A stretch of DNA of 64,000 bases from Amphiduros pacificus (Eukaryota; Annelida; Polychaeta; Phyllodocida; Hesionidae): the NCBI GenBank assembly GCA_949316495.1, contig OX439005.1, positions 4,001,001-4,065,000 of the forward strand. Direction: 5' to 3'. Under the pieces are notes generated by a model. It saw nothing but the letters and a program-made list of their open reading frames with translations. It had not been told where the DNA came from and ran no database searches. The number at the start of each line of letters is the position of its first letter. Positions within the stretch are counted from its first letter, which is position 1. A program made the translations under genes and the position numbers. Positions 41,273-51,726 of the stretch are shown here, one piece after another.

Positions 41273-41568
41273 CTTCAATGTTTATTGGGAACAGTTGATG
41301 ATCAAATCCTCCACATTTTCCAGCTGACAATGTCTTTCCTATGACTAGGAGATCATAGAAAAACTTTAAAATTGCTATACATTGAGTTCCCCAAGAGAAA
41401 ATATAGGTCCACCAGTATGGACACTTTACAGATAACTTGATTTCCGTCTTTTCACTTTGAGACGGGGAATTACAATCAAATCTATTTTGCAGGTTGAAGT
41501 TGATCAATGCACGAAAATTAGTTGTATTGGAGAACAACGTGACCAAAATGTGATCTACTTCAAATTCA
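41273..41568 (-). CDS. Candidate internal exon, unrecognised protein
   Basis: A 296-bp stretch is open on the minus strand between a TGTAG acceptor (41569-41570) and a GAAG/GTATAT donor (41271-41272). It encodes about 98 residues, including NTTNFRALINFNLQNRFDCN, a hydrophobic stretch around CPYWWTYIFSWGTQCIAIL and KCGGFDHQLFPINIE. The composition is protein-like, with several Cys and Trp, but I recognise no family and found no adjoining exons. It is transcribed toward paralog A, whose own first exon has a good start, so it is unlikely to belong to it. Chance remains a real possibility. Confidence 0.25.
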
Positions 41569-43311
41569 CTACAACATCCTGAGCTTTAATGGACATGTCA
41601 TAGCTCTAAAAATACATGGGATAGGCTAAAAGAAATGTCAGCACCCTCATATATGCCTAAAATACAAAATATTTTGAAAATAATATTTGACCTTGAAATG
41701 ACCTTGATATGACCTTGAACAAAGAAAACTCGGAAAATCAACAGTTATTCAGCTTTAATCAATATTGTTTGAATCTGTGAGGGAATATGAATTCAGCAAT
41801 GCAAACTGCATGAAAAAATATTAAATACTAGTGATTTTATAAGCATTTAAATATTGTGACCTCAAGGCTACGGCCGTTATAATGTAAAGTCTATGGGAAA
41901 AAATATTCCAACTCATTCAAGTCAGTATAACTGGCAATGAACTTCAATTAGGTCTGGTTTGTTTATTAATGTACACCCTTCTCCTGTAGATTTCAAGTAT
42001 CAAATACAGTAATATCAATGAACAAATTTTTGCCCGGGGTCTTTTTTTCACAGGGATCAATGAGAAATTCTGCGCATTGGATTATACTGGGCATTGAAAA
42101 AAAATGGTAATTCTATGAAAAATCTTCCGGGCAAAAAAGTTTTTCATCACAGACTTATGGAAAAGACATTATCTTTTAGCAAAATATGTGTACAAAGAGA
42201 GATAAACCAGACCTAATGCATATATTTGAAATTTAAGCATATTCTAATACAATATATAGCTATTTCTGAGATTTTTTATATTTTTAGAGGCTAAACCCCA
42301 CACTGATAGCCTCTTTGTACCCATAAAACATTGTACTTTATTAAACTTGGATAGTAGACTAATAATAATGTGAATCAAACTACACATAAAACAATTCTTA
42401 TTTACAAATAAGACAGGATTTTATAACTAATATTTGATTAATCAGAAATATTTATAATTTTACCCACTGCAACTACAGTTGGACCCTACCAGTGCTAACG
42501 AAATGACCACTTAGGCTTGCCCTGAACAGATTTTAAATGGAAAGATATTTTTTTTAAATTTCAGGACACAATATGATGATCACTATCAAATTCATTTAAA
42601 GAGTTAGTTTCGAAAACATAAGCTTGTATAAGAGTCATGATTATGGAATTAAATAAATGTATCACATTGAGAAAAAACCCCATTGAATATGATTTCTAGT
42701 ATTTGAAAGCACCGAGAGATACATACACAGATGCAGATGTGAAAGGACAGATACAGAAATATAAAATGTGAAATGAGGGACAACAAATTATTCAATCAAT
42801 TCGGGAATCTTATTTGATTAACTGAGTTATATTTTATCAACACGATAATTAAGGTCACATCTCAGCGCTTAAGCATTCTTTGTTTTGTAGGAATTCTTCA
42901 ACTCTTTCGAGAATATTCTTTCACCTATACGATTCAATATTAATGTAAACTTGTTCTGCAATGAGGACAGAGTCAGGACAGGATAGGTTTGGAAATGGTT
43001 GAATTATGAAAACAATCTCCTTCAGAGTAATGAAATTGACAGGAAATGTCATCAACATTGATCAGTCTTCAACGAGTATATATATATATTGCATCCAATG
43101 GCATTACTAGAAATCCCCAGGCCTTAATGTAACTTCGAAGAAGCTGAGAGCAATATCAATAAGTATTACTGCTTTCAGCTTGAAGGGACTGTTGGGTGGA
43201 AATTTATGTTTTGTCAATCCAAGGTTCTATGTAGTAAAGTCATCACACGGCGAAGCAAACTTGTGCTGTTGTTGCGCGCGCCGGACATCTGGGAACGAGG
43301 CTACCATGCAA
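41569..43311. other. AT-rich intergenic upstream of RPS29
   Basis: About 1.7 kb without a recognised gene. An inverted repeat is noted separately. Near 43270-43285 a short CpG patch (GCGCGCGCC) marks the start of the RPS29 promoter. Confidence 0.5.
41947..42217. mobile_element. Possible small MITE, 14-bp inverted ends
   Basis: ATTAGGTCTGGTTT at 41947-41960 has an exact reverse complement at 42204-42217, enclosing 243 bp of AT-rich non-coding sequence. No target duplication was identified. Fourteen bases is short, so a chance inverted repeat cannot be excluded. Confidence 0.35.
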
Positions 43312-43322
43312 CTTTCTTTCCT
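43312..43322 (+). promoter_or_regulatory. RPS29 5' TOP-like tract (probable transcription start)
   Basis: CTTTCTTTCCT lies 18 bp before the RPS29 ATG, downstream of a CpG-rich patch. Ribosomal protein mRNAs begin with a C followed by a pyrimidine run, which couples their translation to mTOR/LARP1. This is the best TOP candidate and implies a very short 5' UTR ending in the Kozak-like GCCGCCATCATGG. Confidence 0.6.
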
Positions 43323-43339
43323 ACCAAGAAGCCGCCATC

Positions 43340-46300
43340 ATGGGTTTCAGTAACATTTGGCACAGTCATCCACGCAAATTTGGACAGGGTTCCCGCTTCT
43401 GGTAAGGGCCACAAGCATAATCAATAATACCATAAACATGTTAAGTTCATGTTGACACTATTTTCTGAACCTAAAAGTAAACTAGTTACCAGAAAATTGC
43501 CATCAAACATATGTCATAGACACGTGTGGATCCCGGGACGGACATGTTCACAAGCGAGTTCACCGAGTGACAATCGGCGGCCTTGACTCCCCTGTTGAGA
43601 ATAAACTGGGAATTTATAGTTACTCTTCAGTTTTAAGGAATATTAGGCTAGGGTAAACTAAGAAATTTTAAACTACGAATTCAGACAAAAATGAAGCTTC
43701 ACAAGGGATTGTAACAGTCACAAAATTAATAACATTTATCTAGTCATTTAGTGATTTACAATTATACCTCCACAATTATTACCACTTGACCAAAATTTGT
43801 CAGAAAGTTGTGTCTGTCCAGTTTACTGTGACTACCAGTTGCTGACAAATATGGTTACAATTGAGGGGTCCATACTTGTCAGCCACCAATTTCTGGTGAT
43901 TAAGTAGACCATGGCTGGAAAACAGATGAATGGGATCTGCAACCAAAAATTGTTTGGATGAGAGTACATGCCAGGATGCCAGAGCTATTTTATATTTAAA
44001 AAAAATCAAGCTTCATGATCTGTCAAACTCTGATTTAAAGAAGACCATATTTTGTATTCATATGCTTTTCTTTATTCATAAAATGAGTAATACACAAGTT
44101 TGAATATTGCATATTAGATAAAGAGAATAATGGGTTTGAGGTACTCTGCATTCAATTACTACCTCTGTGGTCACTGCCCTGTTTTGGATCTCATTGGAGA
44201 TCCCGGAGTCATAAATACTTGCCTTGCTCACAGAAATATCATGAAATCTGAATTGAGCAACATTAGGTCATAAACTGTAACCAGGTGTCTGGCACTAATA
44301 CTGACCTATCAGTACAACTGCCAGTACCAATCAAATCTATTTATATTCTTTCACCAATGAGTTGACAGCAAGATTTTTCTGAATACTGATGATAACGCGG
44401 AGATACAAAAAACACTACAATATATAAAGAAGACCATTTATGACACTAAGATAAATACACACTGAAACAAATATTATAATATCCCAGGTAAGACTATTTG
44501 TTATCCTGCAGGCAACCGACGATAATGCTTTATAGCCAGGGAGCCCATAGATGTGGGTGGAAAAGGGGGTAAATTCCTTGCTTCCCTGAGGTAATGGCTG
44601 CCCTGTACCCCGTGACCCCACCAGGGCAGATGCTGCCATCCACTTACATTGTCTACCTGGTTGTGACACAATAGTAATACCTGGCAGGAGTCTTGTGGGA
44701 ATACAGGTTATCTCTGCAATGATAATTCATATTACAAGCATTAATTGTTGCACATTTAATCCTGCCTTGTTAGTTGCAGCATTGGAGTAAGCATGAAATA
44801 ATTGCGAGATAAAACCAATCACATAATCACAATGCTACTGTAAAATTTCATGTATGAAAATTATGAGGGTGAGGAATATTTAAAGCAAACTATAAAGTTT
44901 AAGGCCTAGTTCAGATGAAGGCCTAGTTCAAGGCCTAGTTTAAGGCCTAGTTCAGACGATACCTTTCATGACGTCATAAGCTTATTGCCATACTCTAATG
45001 ACGTCATTTTACCTTTCAGTGCCTCACTCCACATAAAAATGGCACCAAGAAAGAAGTGTGCTTTCACAAAGGGGCAATAAGTGGAAAAATGGAATTAACA
45101 GGCAAACGTAGGGATGCATCAATCAAAAAGAAAATAGACATGAAAGACATAACATTTTTGACAAATATGTGAATTTGAAACGTTTTTTATTTTTTGGTGC
45201 ACAATTGGTGCATAATCCCCCTTTAAGTACAAGCTTTCCTGCAAAATTGTTAATTTACAATGAACTAAGTGTGTTATATTTGTGTATTTTCAGCCGGGTG
45301 TGCAGCAACAAGCACGGTCTCATCAGGAAGTACGGACTCAACATGTGCCGTCAGTGCTTCAGGTCCTACGCCAAGGACATTGGCTTCAAGAAGGTCAGTA
45401 TACCTCCTCACACTTAACTCACCAGTATCATGTTGCTCACCCTTTGCTTGTAATGGTAATTAGTGCAGGCCTTGACATAAAGAGACAAATGTTGGTTGCC
45501 CAGTTGGGCCACCAAAGCATGAGAAGTGGTGGCCGGAAGTTTCTGAGGATAATAGGATGTGTGATGCAATAAAGAGTATTTTACATATGGCTGTATAGTG
45601 TCTGAGTGGAGGTAACTTGTCCCATCAAATGTCTATTGTGATATGATATCTATTGAGGATAAGAATAATAAAATCAAGATAGTTTGGGCCACTAAAAGAC
45701 CAAAAATATGGTTGCCCAACTGGTCCGAACAGAGGATCTGTCAGTGTGGGGGGGGGGGGGGGATCAAAATTTGCTGGTCTTGTCAAAAGTTGCTTGCTTT
45801 GGGCAAGCTATAGTTTTGAACACTGCATCAAAGAGTGGATTCGATGGACCATGATAAAACAATGCCATTTTATGTCTGGTAATGGCAAAGTGAATTATTT
45901 GCCAAATCAGATCAGTGTTCTGTTGTGCTGAATTGTTTTGGAACAAAATTTTGAGTTCAGTCATTCAGCAACAAGATATTGCCTGCCTTTCACTAAAGCA
46001 TGATATTTGTTTTATTGTGGCACTTGGTGAAATATGTGTGTCAATGTTTTATCTTGAAATGGTCAATTTTATTTGATTGTCAAACAGAAGTCATTGATTT
46101 ATTAGTACCATGCTGATGAATTTGGCTCAAATATATGCAGTAGTGCTGTCAAGAGAAATATTTACCAAATAATCATATTTGATTTAATTGTCAACCTTTT
46201 TTTCTATCCTCTCTGTACAACCAATTTTTGGCCAGATCATTTCATGTTTGTGGGTAGATATATACTACTAGAACTGGAGAAGTTAAATTAAAATTCAACT

Positions 46301-46373
46301 TAGGTTTGATTAACATGAATATTATGAAACCTCAATGTAATATTTTCCTTTGGTCTCATTTCAGCTGGACTAA
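43340..46373 (+). CDS. RPS29: Ribosomal protein S29 (uS14), complete, 56 aa
   Basis: Three exons: 43340-43401, 45294-45393 and 46365-46373 (CTG GAC TAA), joined in phase with GT/AG introns to give 56 codons plus stop, the usual length of eukaryotic RPS29. The protein starts [20 protein letters not shown] and continues [20 protein letters not shown], then [16 protein letters not shown]. Cys21, Cys24, Cys39 and Cys42 form the expected CxxC...CxxC zinc site. It is a small-subunit protein of the 40S head near the mRNA path. Residue 20 is Phe where vertebrates have Ser. Intron 1 (1.9 kb) contains two CRE palindromes. The last exon codes only Leu-Asp, as in other animals. Confidence 0.97.
44415..44700. 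other. GC-richer block inside RPS29 intron 1, unidentified
   Basis: About 250 bp (clearest from 44500 to 44690) is visibly richer in G and C than the flanking intron. It is open for 84 codons on the minus strand, but no family is recognised. It could be a transposon remnant or a regulatory element. Confidence 0.3.
44900..45006. promoter_or_regulatory. AGGCCTAG short repeats followed by two CRE palindromes
   Basis: Four copies of AAGGCCTAGTT lie at about 44900-44955. Then come two perfect cAMP-response elements, TGACGTCA, at 44969-44976 and 44999-45006, exactly 30 bp apart and each next to ACCTTTCA. A short frame starting [13 protein letters not shown] follows at about 45039. The pair could drive an intronic promoter or belong to an inserted element. 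Confidence 0.5.
45766..45810 (+). repeat. Dispersed ~40-bp module, copy 1
   Basis: This stretch contains TTGCTGGTCTTGTCAAAAGT and then TGCTTGCTTTGGGCAAGC. Diverged copies lie at 59661-59706 (minus) and 61215-61254 (plus). A 14-base G run sits just upstream, at about 45749. Confidence 0.55.
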
Positions 46374-46536
46374 AAATGTAATCCGAATTACATAAAAAAT
46401 ATGAAAATGGACATGAGATGGATTCCAGTAAGTGGCCACCAAGCTTCACCCATGGGCGGAATTAAGATAGCAGATGGACTCTATATTCGCCAGAGAAAAT
46501 CCTGTACAGCTCAGCTGGCTTTCATATCATGTTTGA

Positions 46537-46542
46537 AATAAA
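46537..46542 (+). terminator. RPS29 polyadenylation signal (AATAAA)
   Basis: AATAAA 164 bp after the RPS29 stop, followed by an A-run. It is the first canonical signal downstream. Confidence 0.65.
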
Positions 46543-48569
46543 AAAAAGTTTAAAACATTTTTGATATTTTGTTTGATTATCTTTAACTAATTATGTTGGG
46601 TTACACTACAATTGACAGTTGTGAATGACCTTTTTATTCTGACATTCTCTCTTTAGGATGTTTTAACATAATGCATAATATAGTAATATTAAAACATGAG
46701 GTGCTTTAACAACTATGGAACATTCCTTTACCCCTTTCAGACCTGGATTCAGTTTTTTCTTCTTTTTTTTTCTCTCTAATTGGGTAGTCCAAGTCTAGTT
46801 TCTATTGAGCACAGACAGCCTCAGGTCATGCCCAGTGTCAAATTCTACAATTTGAATAGGTTGTATAAGAAAATAATTTTCCCCCAAAAAATTGAAATCT
46901 CAATGGTTGGAAGAAACATTAGAAAGCTTTGAGTAATTGAGTGTGCTGGCACGAAAAAATCCTTTTGCTGATCGTAGTTTGAGTTGCATAATTCCCTAAA
47001 ATATTAAAAAGCTGGACCTTAATTTGAAGAAATTATAAATATCTATATTGGGCCTTTGTGTTCTGCTGCCCCAAAACATTCCAAAATTACCCACCAGATG
47101 TCGCTTCCAGTGATCAGTGCTGTCCTCTGGTGAGGTTTTGTTTCCCCTTCACACTGCCCACCGTAAGCCCAGTAGCCCTCTGGTGGAGTTTATTCACCAT
47201 AATCACTGCCATCAACTTTGCAACACATCTCAAGGTTGAACCGATGAAATGACTTTATTGGGGTGGATGGCATTATACCCCTTGAACCATGTTATTCATA
47301 TCAGATTATTTACTTCGAATTTTTATTGATTTGATACTAAACAAATTCTTATAGGAAGTTCAGAGAGTACAAATCTGCCTAGTTTTTTATCTTCTGGCCA
47401 GATAGAACACCAAAACATGAAGCATGTTCTTTAAAGAATTAAATACATGACTTGTCATATTATGTCCCACTGATGTCATTGACTTCTTGTGAATCTTAAG
47501 GAACAATGCTGCATAATAAACAGAACTGACTTCAAGTTCAGCTTGAATAATGATAGAGACTATTTTCTCTTTAAAGACTCTATTAGTCCCCCTTCTGCAT
47601 AATAAACAGAACTGACTTCAAGTTCAGCTTGAATAATGAAGTCCCTAGAAACTATTTTCTTCTTAAAAGAATGGAATTTTTTTAATTCAGCCAATATGAA
47701 TAGTGTAAAATTTGATTTTGGGTCTGAACTTTACCTGGTGTTCATTGGACATTCTGATTAACACAGTATGTAGGATAAAAGCAACTCATGTGACAGGCAA
47801 AACTAAGAGACAAATGCCAGACAGCTTCACAAGTAACAGTCATACACAGACTGCTAGACAGTCATACATGAATGACAGCAACACAGGTGAGGCTATTTCA
47901 CAAATGATAATCTACAAGCAGTCACTGGCTGCATCCATACACATGTGACAGACAGACATGATAGATAGACGCAAGAGACGATCATTGGTCCATATTATTA
48001 ATGGAGACTGTCACTGTCATTGTTCACTGTCAAGATGTATCTGTGTCAAAGGGGATGTAATGTAGGCTTAATGGATGGTGATTGGCCAGATGTTAAATTA
48101 GTTGCAAACAGAGGCAATCAATAATAGTAAAATCAAATGAATGAATTAGGAGATCCAAAGAGTAAAATCTTGCAATGTGGAATTCGAATTTGGTTGAAAT
48201 TATTAACTCTCCCCAGACTCAGGCCCAGAGATCGGCCATTTTACTCTAATCTCAGCATCTGCCATCTGATTGGTTGCCACCAACGCCATCCCTGGCGAGT
48301 ACAATGGCCATCACCTCCCCTCCTCCTCTCCCAAAATGTCGTCTGATACTTCAACAACCTTCACCAAAACACATAAAATGATTAAAATATTGCACAAAAC
48401 TCTTTACAATGGCAAGTTTGCATAACATAGTGGGATTATTTCACCGGGAGGGGGTGATGACACGGTGATGTTTCCGAGGCGATGGAGTGGAGGGCACCTG
48501 TCGCCCATCTCAACTCATCAGCGTTGTCACGTGTCCTGACCTAGTTATTGTGCTTCGCAGCATTTACAG
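46543..48569. other. Intergenic with CTCF-like motifs, a duplication and a conserved-looking block
   Basis: Three CTCF-like strings lie at 47091-47105 (plus), 47124-47135 (minus) and 47175-47188 (minus). A segment at about 47511-47556 is duplicated at about 47597-47640 (CATAATAAACAGAACTGACT and onward). From about 47950 to 48330 the sequence holds Sox-like CATTGTT, TCF-like TCAAAGGGG and homeodomain-like TTAATGG, with balanced base composition; it resembles enhancer DNA. No gene was recognised. Confidence 0.45.
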
Positions 48570-48594
48570 ATGGCGGCAAAAAACTGGACGAACT
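48528..48594 (+). promoter_or_regulatory. Candidate promoter and first exon of an unidentified gene
   Basis: CACGTG at 48528-48533 is followed by CAGATGGCGGC at 48567-48577, a strong YY1-type site typical of promoter-proximal sequence. ATG at 48570 opens MAAKNWTN and then a consensus donor GTGAGT at 48595. No in-frame second exon was found, so it may be a non-coding first exon or chance. Confidence 0.35.
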
Positions 48595-49422
48595 GTGAGT
48601 ATTTCTCGTGTTACCTCAACAATCTTAGAGTGTTAGCCGCTCAGGAGAAAGGAGGGGTTGTGTGTGGGTCATAGTTGTAGATTTAGCGAGGAAAAGTTGG
48701 AGATAATAGTGGTTAAAAGTCAGAAACGATGAGTCACATGTGATGAACTGAAGAAAGCATGCTGGACGGGTGCCAGTCACCGAGTGAGCACCATGTCGTG
48801 TTGACGTTGGGGGGGTCAAACCGATCCGGACAAAAACATATGTCCTCACATAAGAAGGTGATGACAAGAAAGTGTGACAACAAAACTCCACATCTGAATA
48901 AAGTATGACAAACACGATAGCTTCAGATTGGAGAGGTATTTCAATGGGATATGATGAACTTTAAGGGATCATTAATGAAAGTTTAAAGAACATTGCTTCA
49001 GTGACTGGTTTAGCCTTCAGGGGTGGAAAATTAGACTGAATATGAGAATAAGATTTCTTGTTATTTACTACATGAGCTGAGATACTGACTGTCCATAGTC
49101 TTAGAAAGAAGGGGGTGGGGCAAAATATACTTAATTATCAAAAAATATTTTGACCCAGAGTGTTATGAAAATTATTTGGAAAAACTGGATATTAAAAAGG
49201 TGAGAAAAAACTAATAACACTTTACTGTTAAAAGCAATAAACAGTCAAAGTGTGCGATGTACAGAAGTGTGATAAGTATTTTTATTTTAAACCGAAAAAT
49301 AATGTTTTCTTGGTTATCTCTATCGTCAAAACAGGCGGCAGGTTAACAATAAGTTTTGTTTACCCAAACGTTATTGTTTTTTTCAGTGACTTGTTGTTTA
49401 CAGGAATCTTTTTGTGTTTCAG

Positions 49423-49578
49423 TAACATGAGCGACACTGAATCTTCCTCAGGGTGTTGAGAGCTGCACCCAAAAAAAATTACTGGCCCACCTTGCCCAGA
49501 CTACAAACACTACAGTCATATCTACGACTTTGCTAGTATTTGCTCAAGTTCCGACTGAGAGATCAGACTTCCGCACGA
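49423..49578 (+). other. Candidate non-coding exon or 5' UTR exon
   Basis: 156 bp between a TTTCAG acceptor (49417-49422) and a GTGAGT donor (49579). All three frames contain stops. An ATG frame reads MSDTESSSGC then TGA and stays open for 32 more codons before the next TGA. It may be a second untranslated exon of the gene suggested at 48.57 kb. Confidence 0.25.
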
Positions 49579-50172
49579 GTGAGTATAAGTGTAATAAAGA
49601 CAAGATATGATACCACAATATATATATAGATACATCCCATTGACACATTTATGTACATATGTATATATATAGAGGGTATGTAGGTTACATGCTGTACAAA
49701 ATGCACACCTGTTCTATACACACAGGACTCTCGGAGACAGTTTACAAATATGATGATAATCGGGATGGTATAACCAAGATATCATTAGGCCAATGTAGAG
49801 ATAAGAATTTGTTTCTCGGTACATTTATCACAGCTGTTAGTTCTCAATGAAGTTTCTTAAACTTGTAGCAACAACTGGCATTCTTAGCATAAATGCTCGC
49901 CTCAATATATGAACAGATAGATATCTTAAATATTGGGATAAATTTGTTTAAACAAAATGTTGTTTCATATATGTCAAACAAATGGGGGGGATGTCTTTTT
50001 TCATATTTGGTGCACAAGATGATCTTAATTAATTGGTGTCAGGAACACATAATTTTGTTGGCGTGTAATGTCATGTCAATTTGACCTATGACCTTACTGC
50101 AGTGACCTTCACCCTGACAGTGCATGTTAACATTTAACTGGGCTCAGCTCATCATTGTCCTAGAGTTGTAAT

Positions 50173-51186
50173 ACCTTGGAGTAATTATGAATGGAGGTGC
50201 AATGTTCAGTGATGAAAGTCTTCAGGAAATAACCTGAATTCGGGTTTTTTTTCCTCAAATGTGAAATTCAAAATGGTCTGAAACATCCAAAAATTACGTT
50301 TCTGAAAAGGGGTAGGGGTATCTTCAGGTTAATTTTAAAGGGTTTCAGGTTTTTTCCTGAATGCTGACTTTCATCACTGAATGTTGCAAGACCAAAAGGG
50401 ACATCAACGTTACTGCCATGGCCATTGTCATGATGACCCCATATAGGTGCAATATATGAAAGTTTTGACATAATTTCAAGCCACCAAAACCATGATTTAG
50501 AGCTATACATATCACAAATGAACTGTTCGTTTTTTCATACAGATTATGGGGATATAAATTTTATTTCTCTGCTCCAAGTTTAGACGATTTTATGAAGAGA
50601 TTTGTACATCCATATCATAGTTATGAAAATGAGTTAAAATTTCAGTTCTACTCTCAGACTAGCAGGAAATCAAGGCCTTCAAAGATAATTTTTCTCCTGA
50701 AATGTTATGTCACCATTTAAAATCAATAAAAAATAAACAAAAAAACTCAAGGAGGAATTTCTAAATGCTCTATCATAAATAATATTTTGTTTTAAAAGTC
50801 TCAAAAAAGTAATATGGATAGTGAAATATTTTTTTAAAACATGTATATAAAATAAGAGGTTTGGAATATTTATTTTTCTTTTTTTTTGAACAATTGTTAT
50901 TAAAGCAATCATACCAGAAATTAACAGATCTTATTTGAAGTAATTTTGAGTGGATGGTTTTGTGAGCCTCAAAAGAACAACTATTCTGACTTTTTCTTTG
51001 AAAAAAAGAAATCAGAGTGGTTAGTTTAATTAAAAAAAATATAGATATTAAATTTTCCATCGTTCTGAAGTTGGCAACTATGATAGGATCAAAGGATTTT
51101 GAATCCATTGTGTAAAACAATGCGTTGCCATGACGCCATAGCTCATAATACGGCCGTCACGCCTCCATACATAATTACTCCAAGGT
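50173..51186. mobile_element. ~1.0-kb inverted-repeat element with 25-bp ends
   Basis: The 25 bp at 50173-50197 (ACCTTGGAGTAATTATG and on) is the reverse complement of 51162-51186 with one mismatch. The interior codes for nothing recognised. This fits a non-autonomous DNA transposon. A second inverted repeat starts two bases inside the left end. Confidence 0.6.
50199..50387. mobile_element. Nested 189-bp foldback element
   Basis: The left arm (50199-50235) and right arm (50340-50387) are reverse complements with small gaps, sharing TTCAGTGATGAAAGT and TTCAGGAAA. It lies wholly inside the larger inverted-repeat element, immediately after its left terminal repeat, so it is either a later insertion or part of a complex terminus. 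Confidence 0.6.
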
Positions 51187-51451
51187 TTTACTAAGAGACA
51201 CTTCATCTCCAACACGCCTATAATTCGATATAGTCCAAATCTAACAAGAAAGATATCTTTAAAAATTAAAGATCATAATCATAAGGATTTTGAGATTTAT
51301 TTTCTTTTCTCATGTGAATTCTTTGTGCATATATGTACATGTGTAAATATCATATATTTGATATTTTGAAGATTTAATAATATATCGACATAATCATCAG
51401 AAGCGCATGTTTGGAGTGCACAAACTGATGATTTTTTCATCAGGTGAGACA

Positions 51452-51726
51452 TCTTTATAGACAGTCAATCCCAGTCAGTGTATGAAATTTGAGTAAAAAA
51501 GTGTGTAGCCATAAGGGCTATGAAAGCTGTAAGTTCATAGCCCTGAGTAAAAGTTTATAGCCATCTGCTGCCGCCGCTGTCCATTTTTCTTTGGACGCTG
51601 AGCAGAAGACCGGAAGAGCATGTGAAGATATAAAAGATGTGTCGACTAATTTCATTGGTCAAATGCATCCGATACTGACCAATCAGAATCGTTTATACGG
51701 AACACCTTCTTTATAGACAGTCAATC
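51452..51726. repeat. 19-bp direct repeat flanking a ~240-bp block with inverted CCAAT boxes
   Basis: TCTTTATAGACAGTCAATC occurs at 51452-51470 and 51708-51726. Between them, ATTGGTCA and TGACCAATCAG form an inverted pair about 20 bp apart, and the block is richer in G and C. It could be an inserted element with a long target duplication or a small promoter-like unit. Confidence 0.35.

Noticed and set aside
41273-41568. Extra upstream exon of SLC51A-like paralog A or a third paralog
   Set aside because: No alignment to the conserved family motifs could be seen, and paralog A already has a first exon with a start and glycosylation site matching its counterpart.
44380-44470. Possible C/D box snoRNA in RPS29 intron 1 (TGATGAT then CTGA ~75 bp later)
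   Set aside because: No terminal stem and no clear guide element; the boxes alone are too short to support a call.
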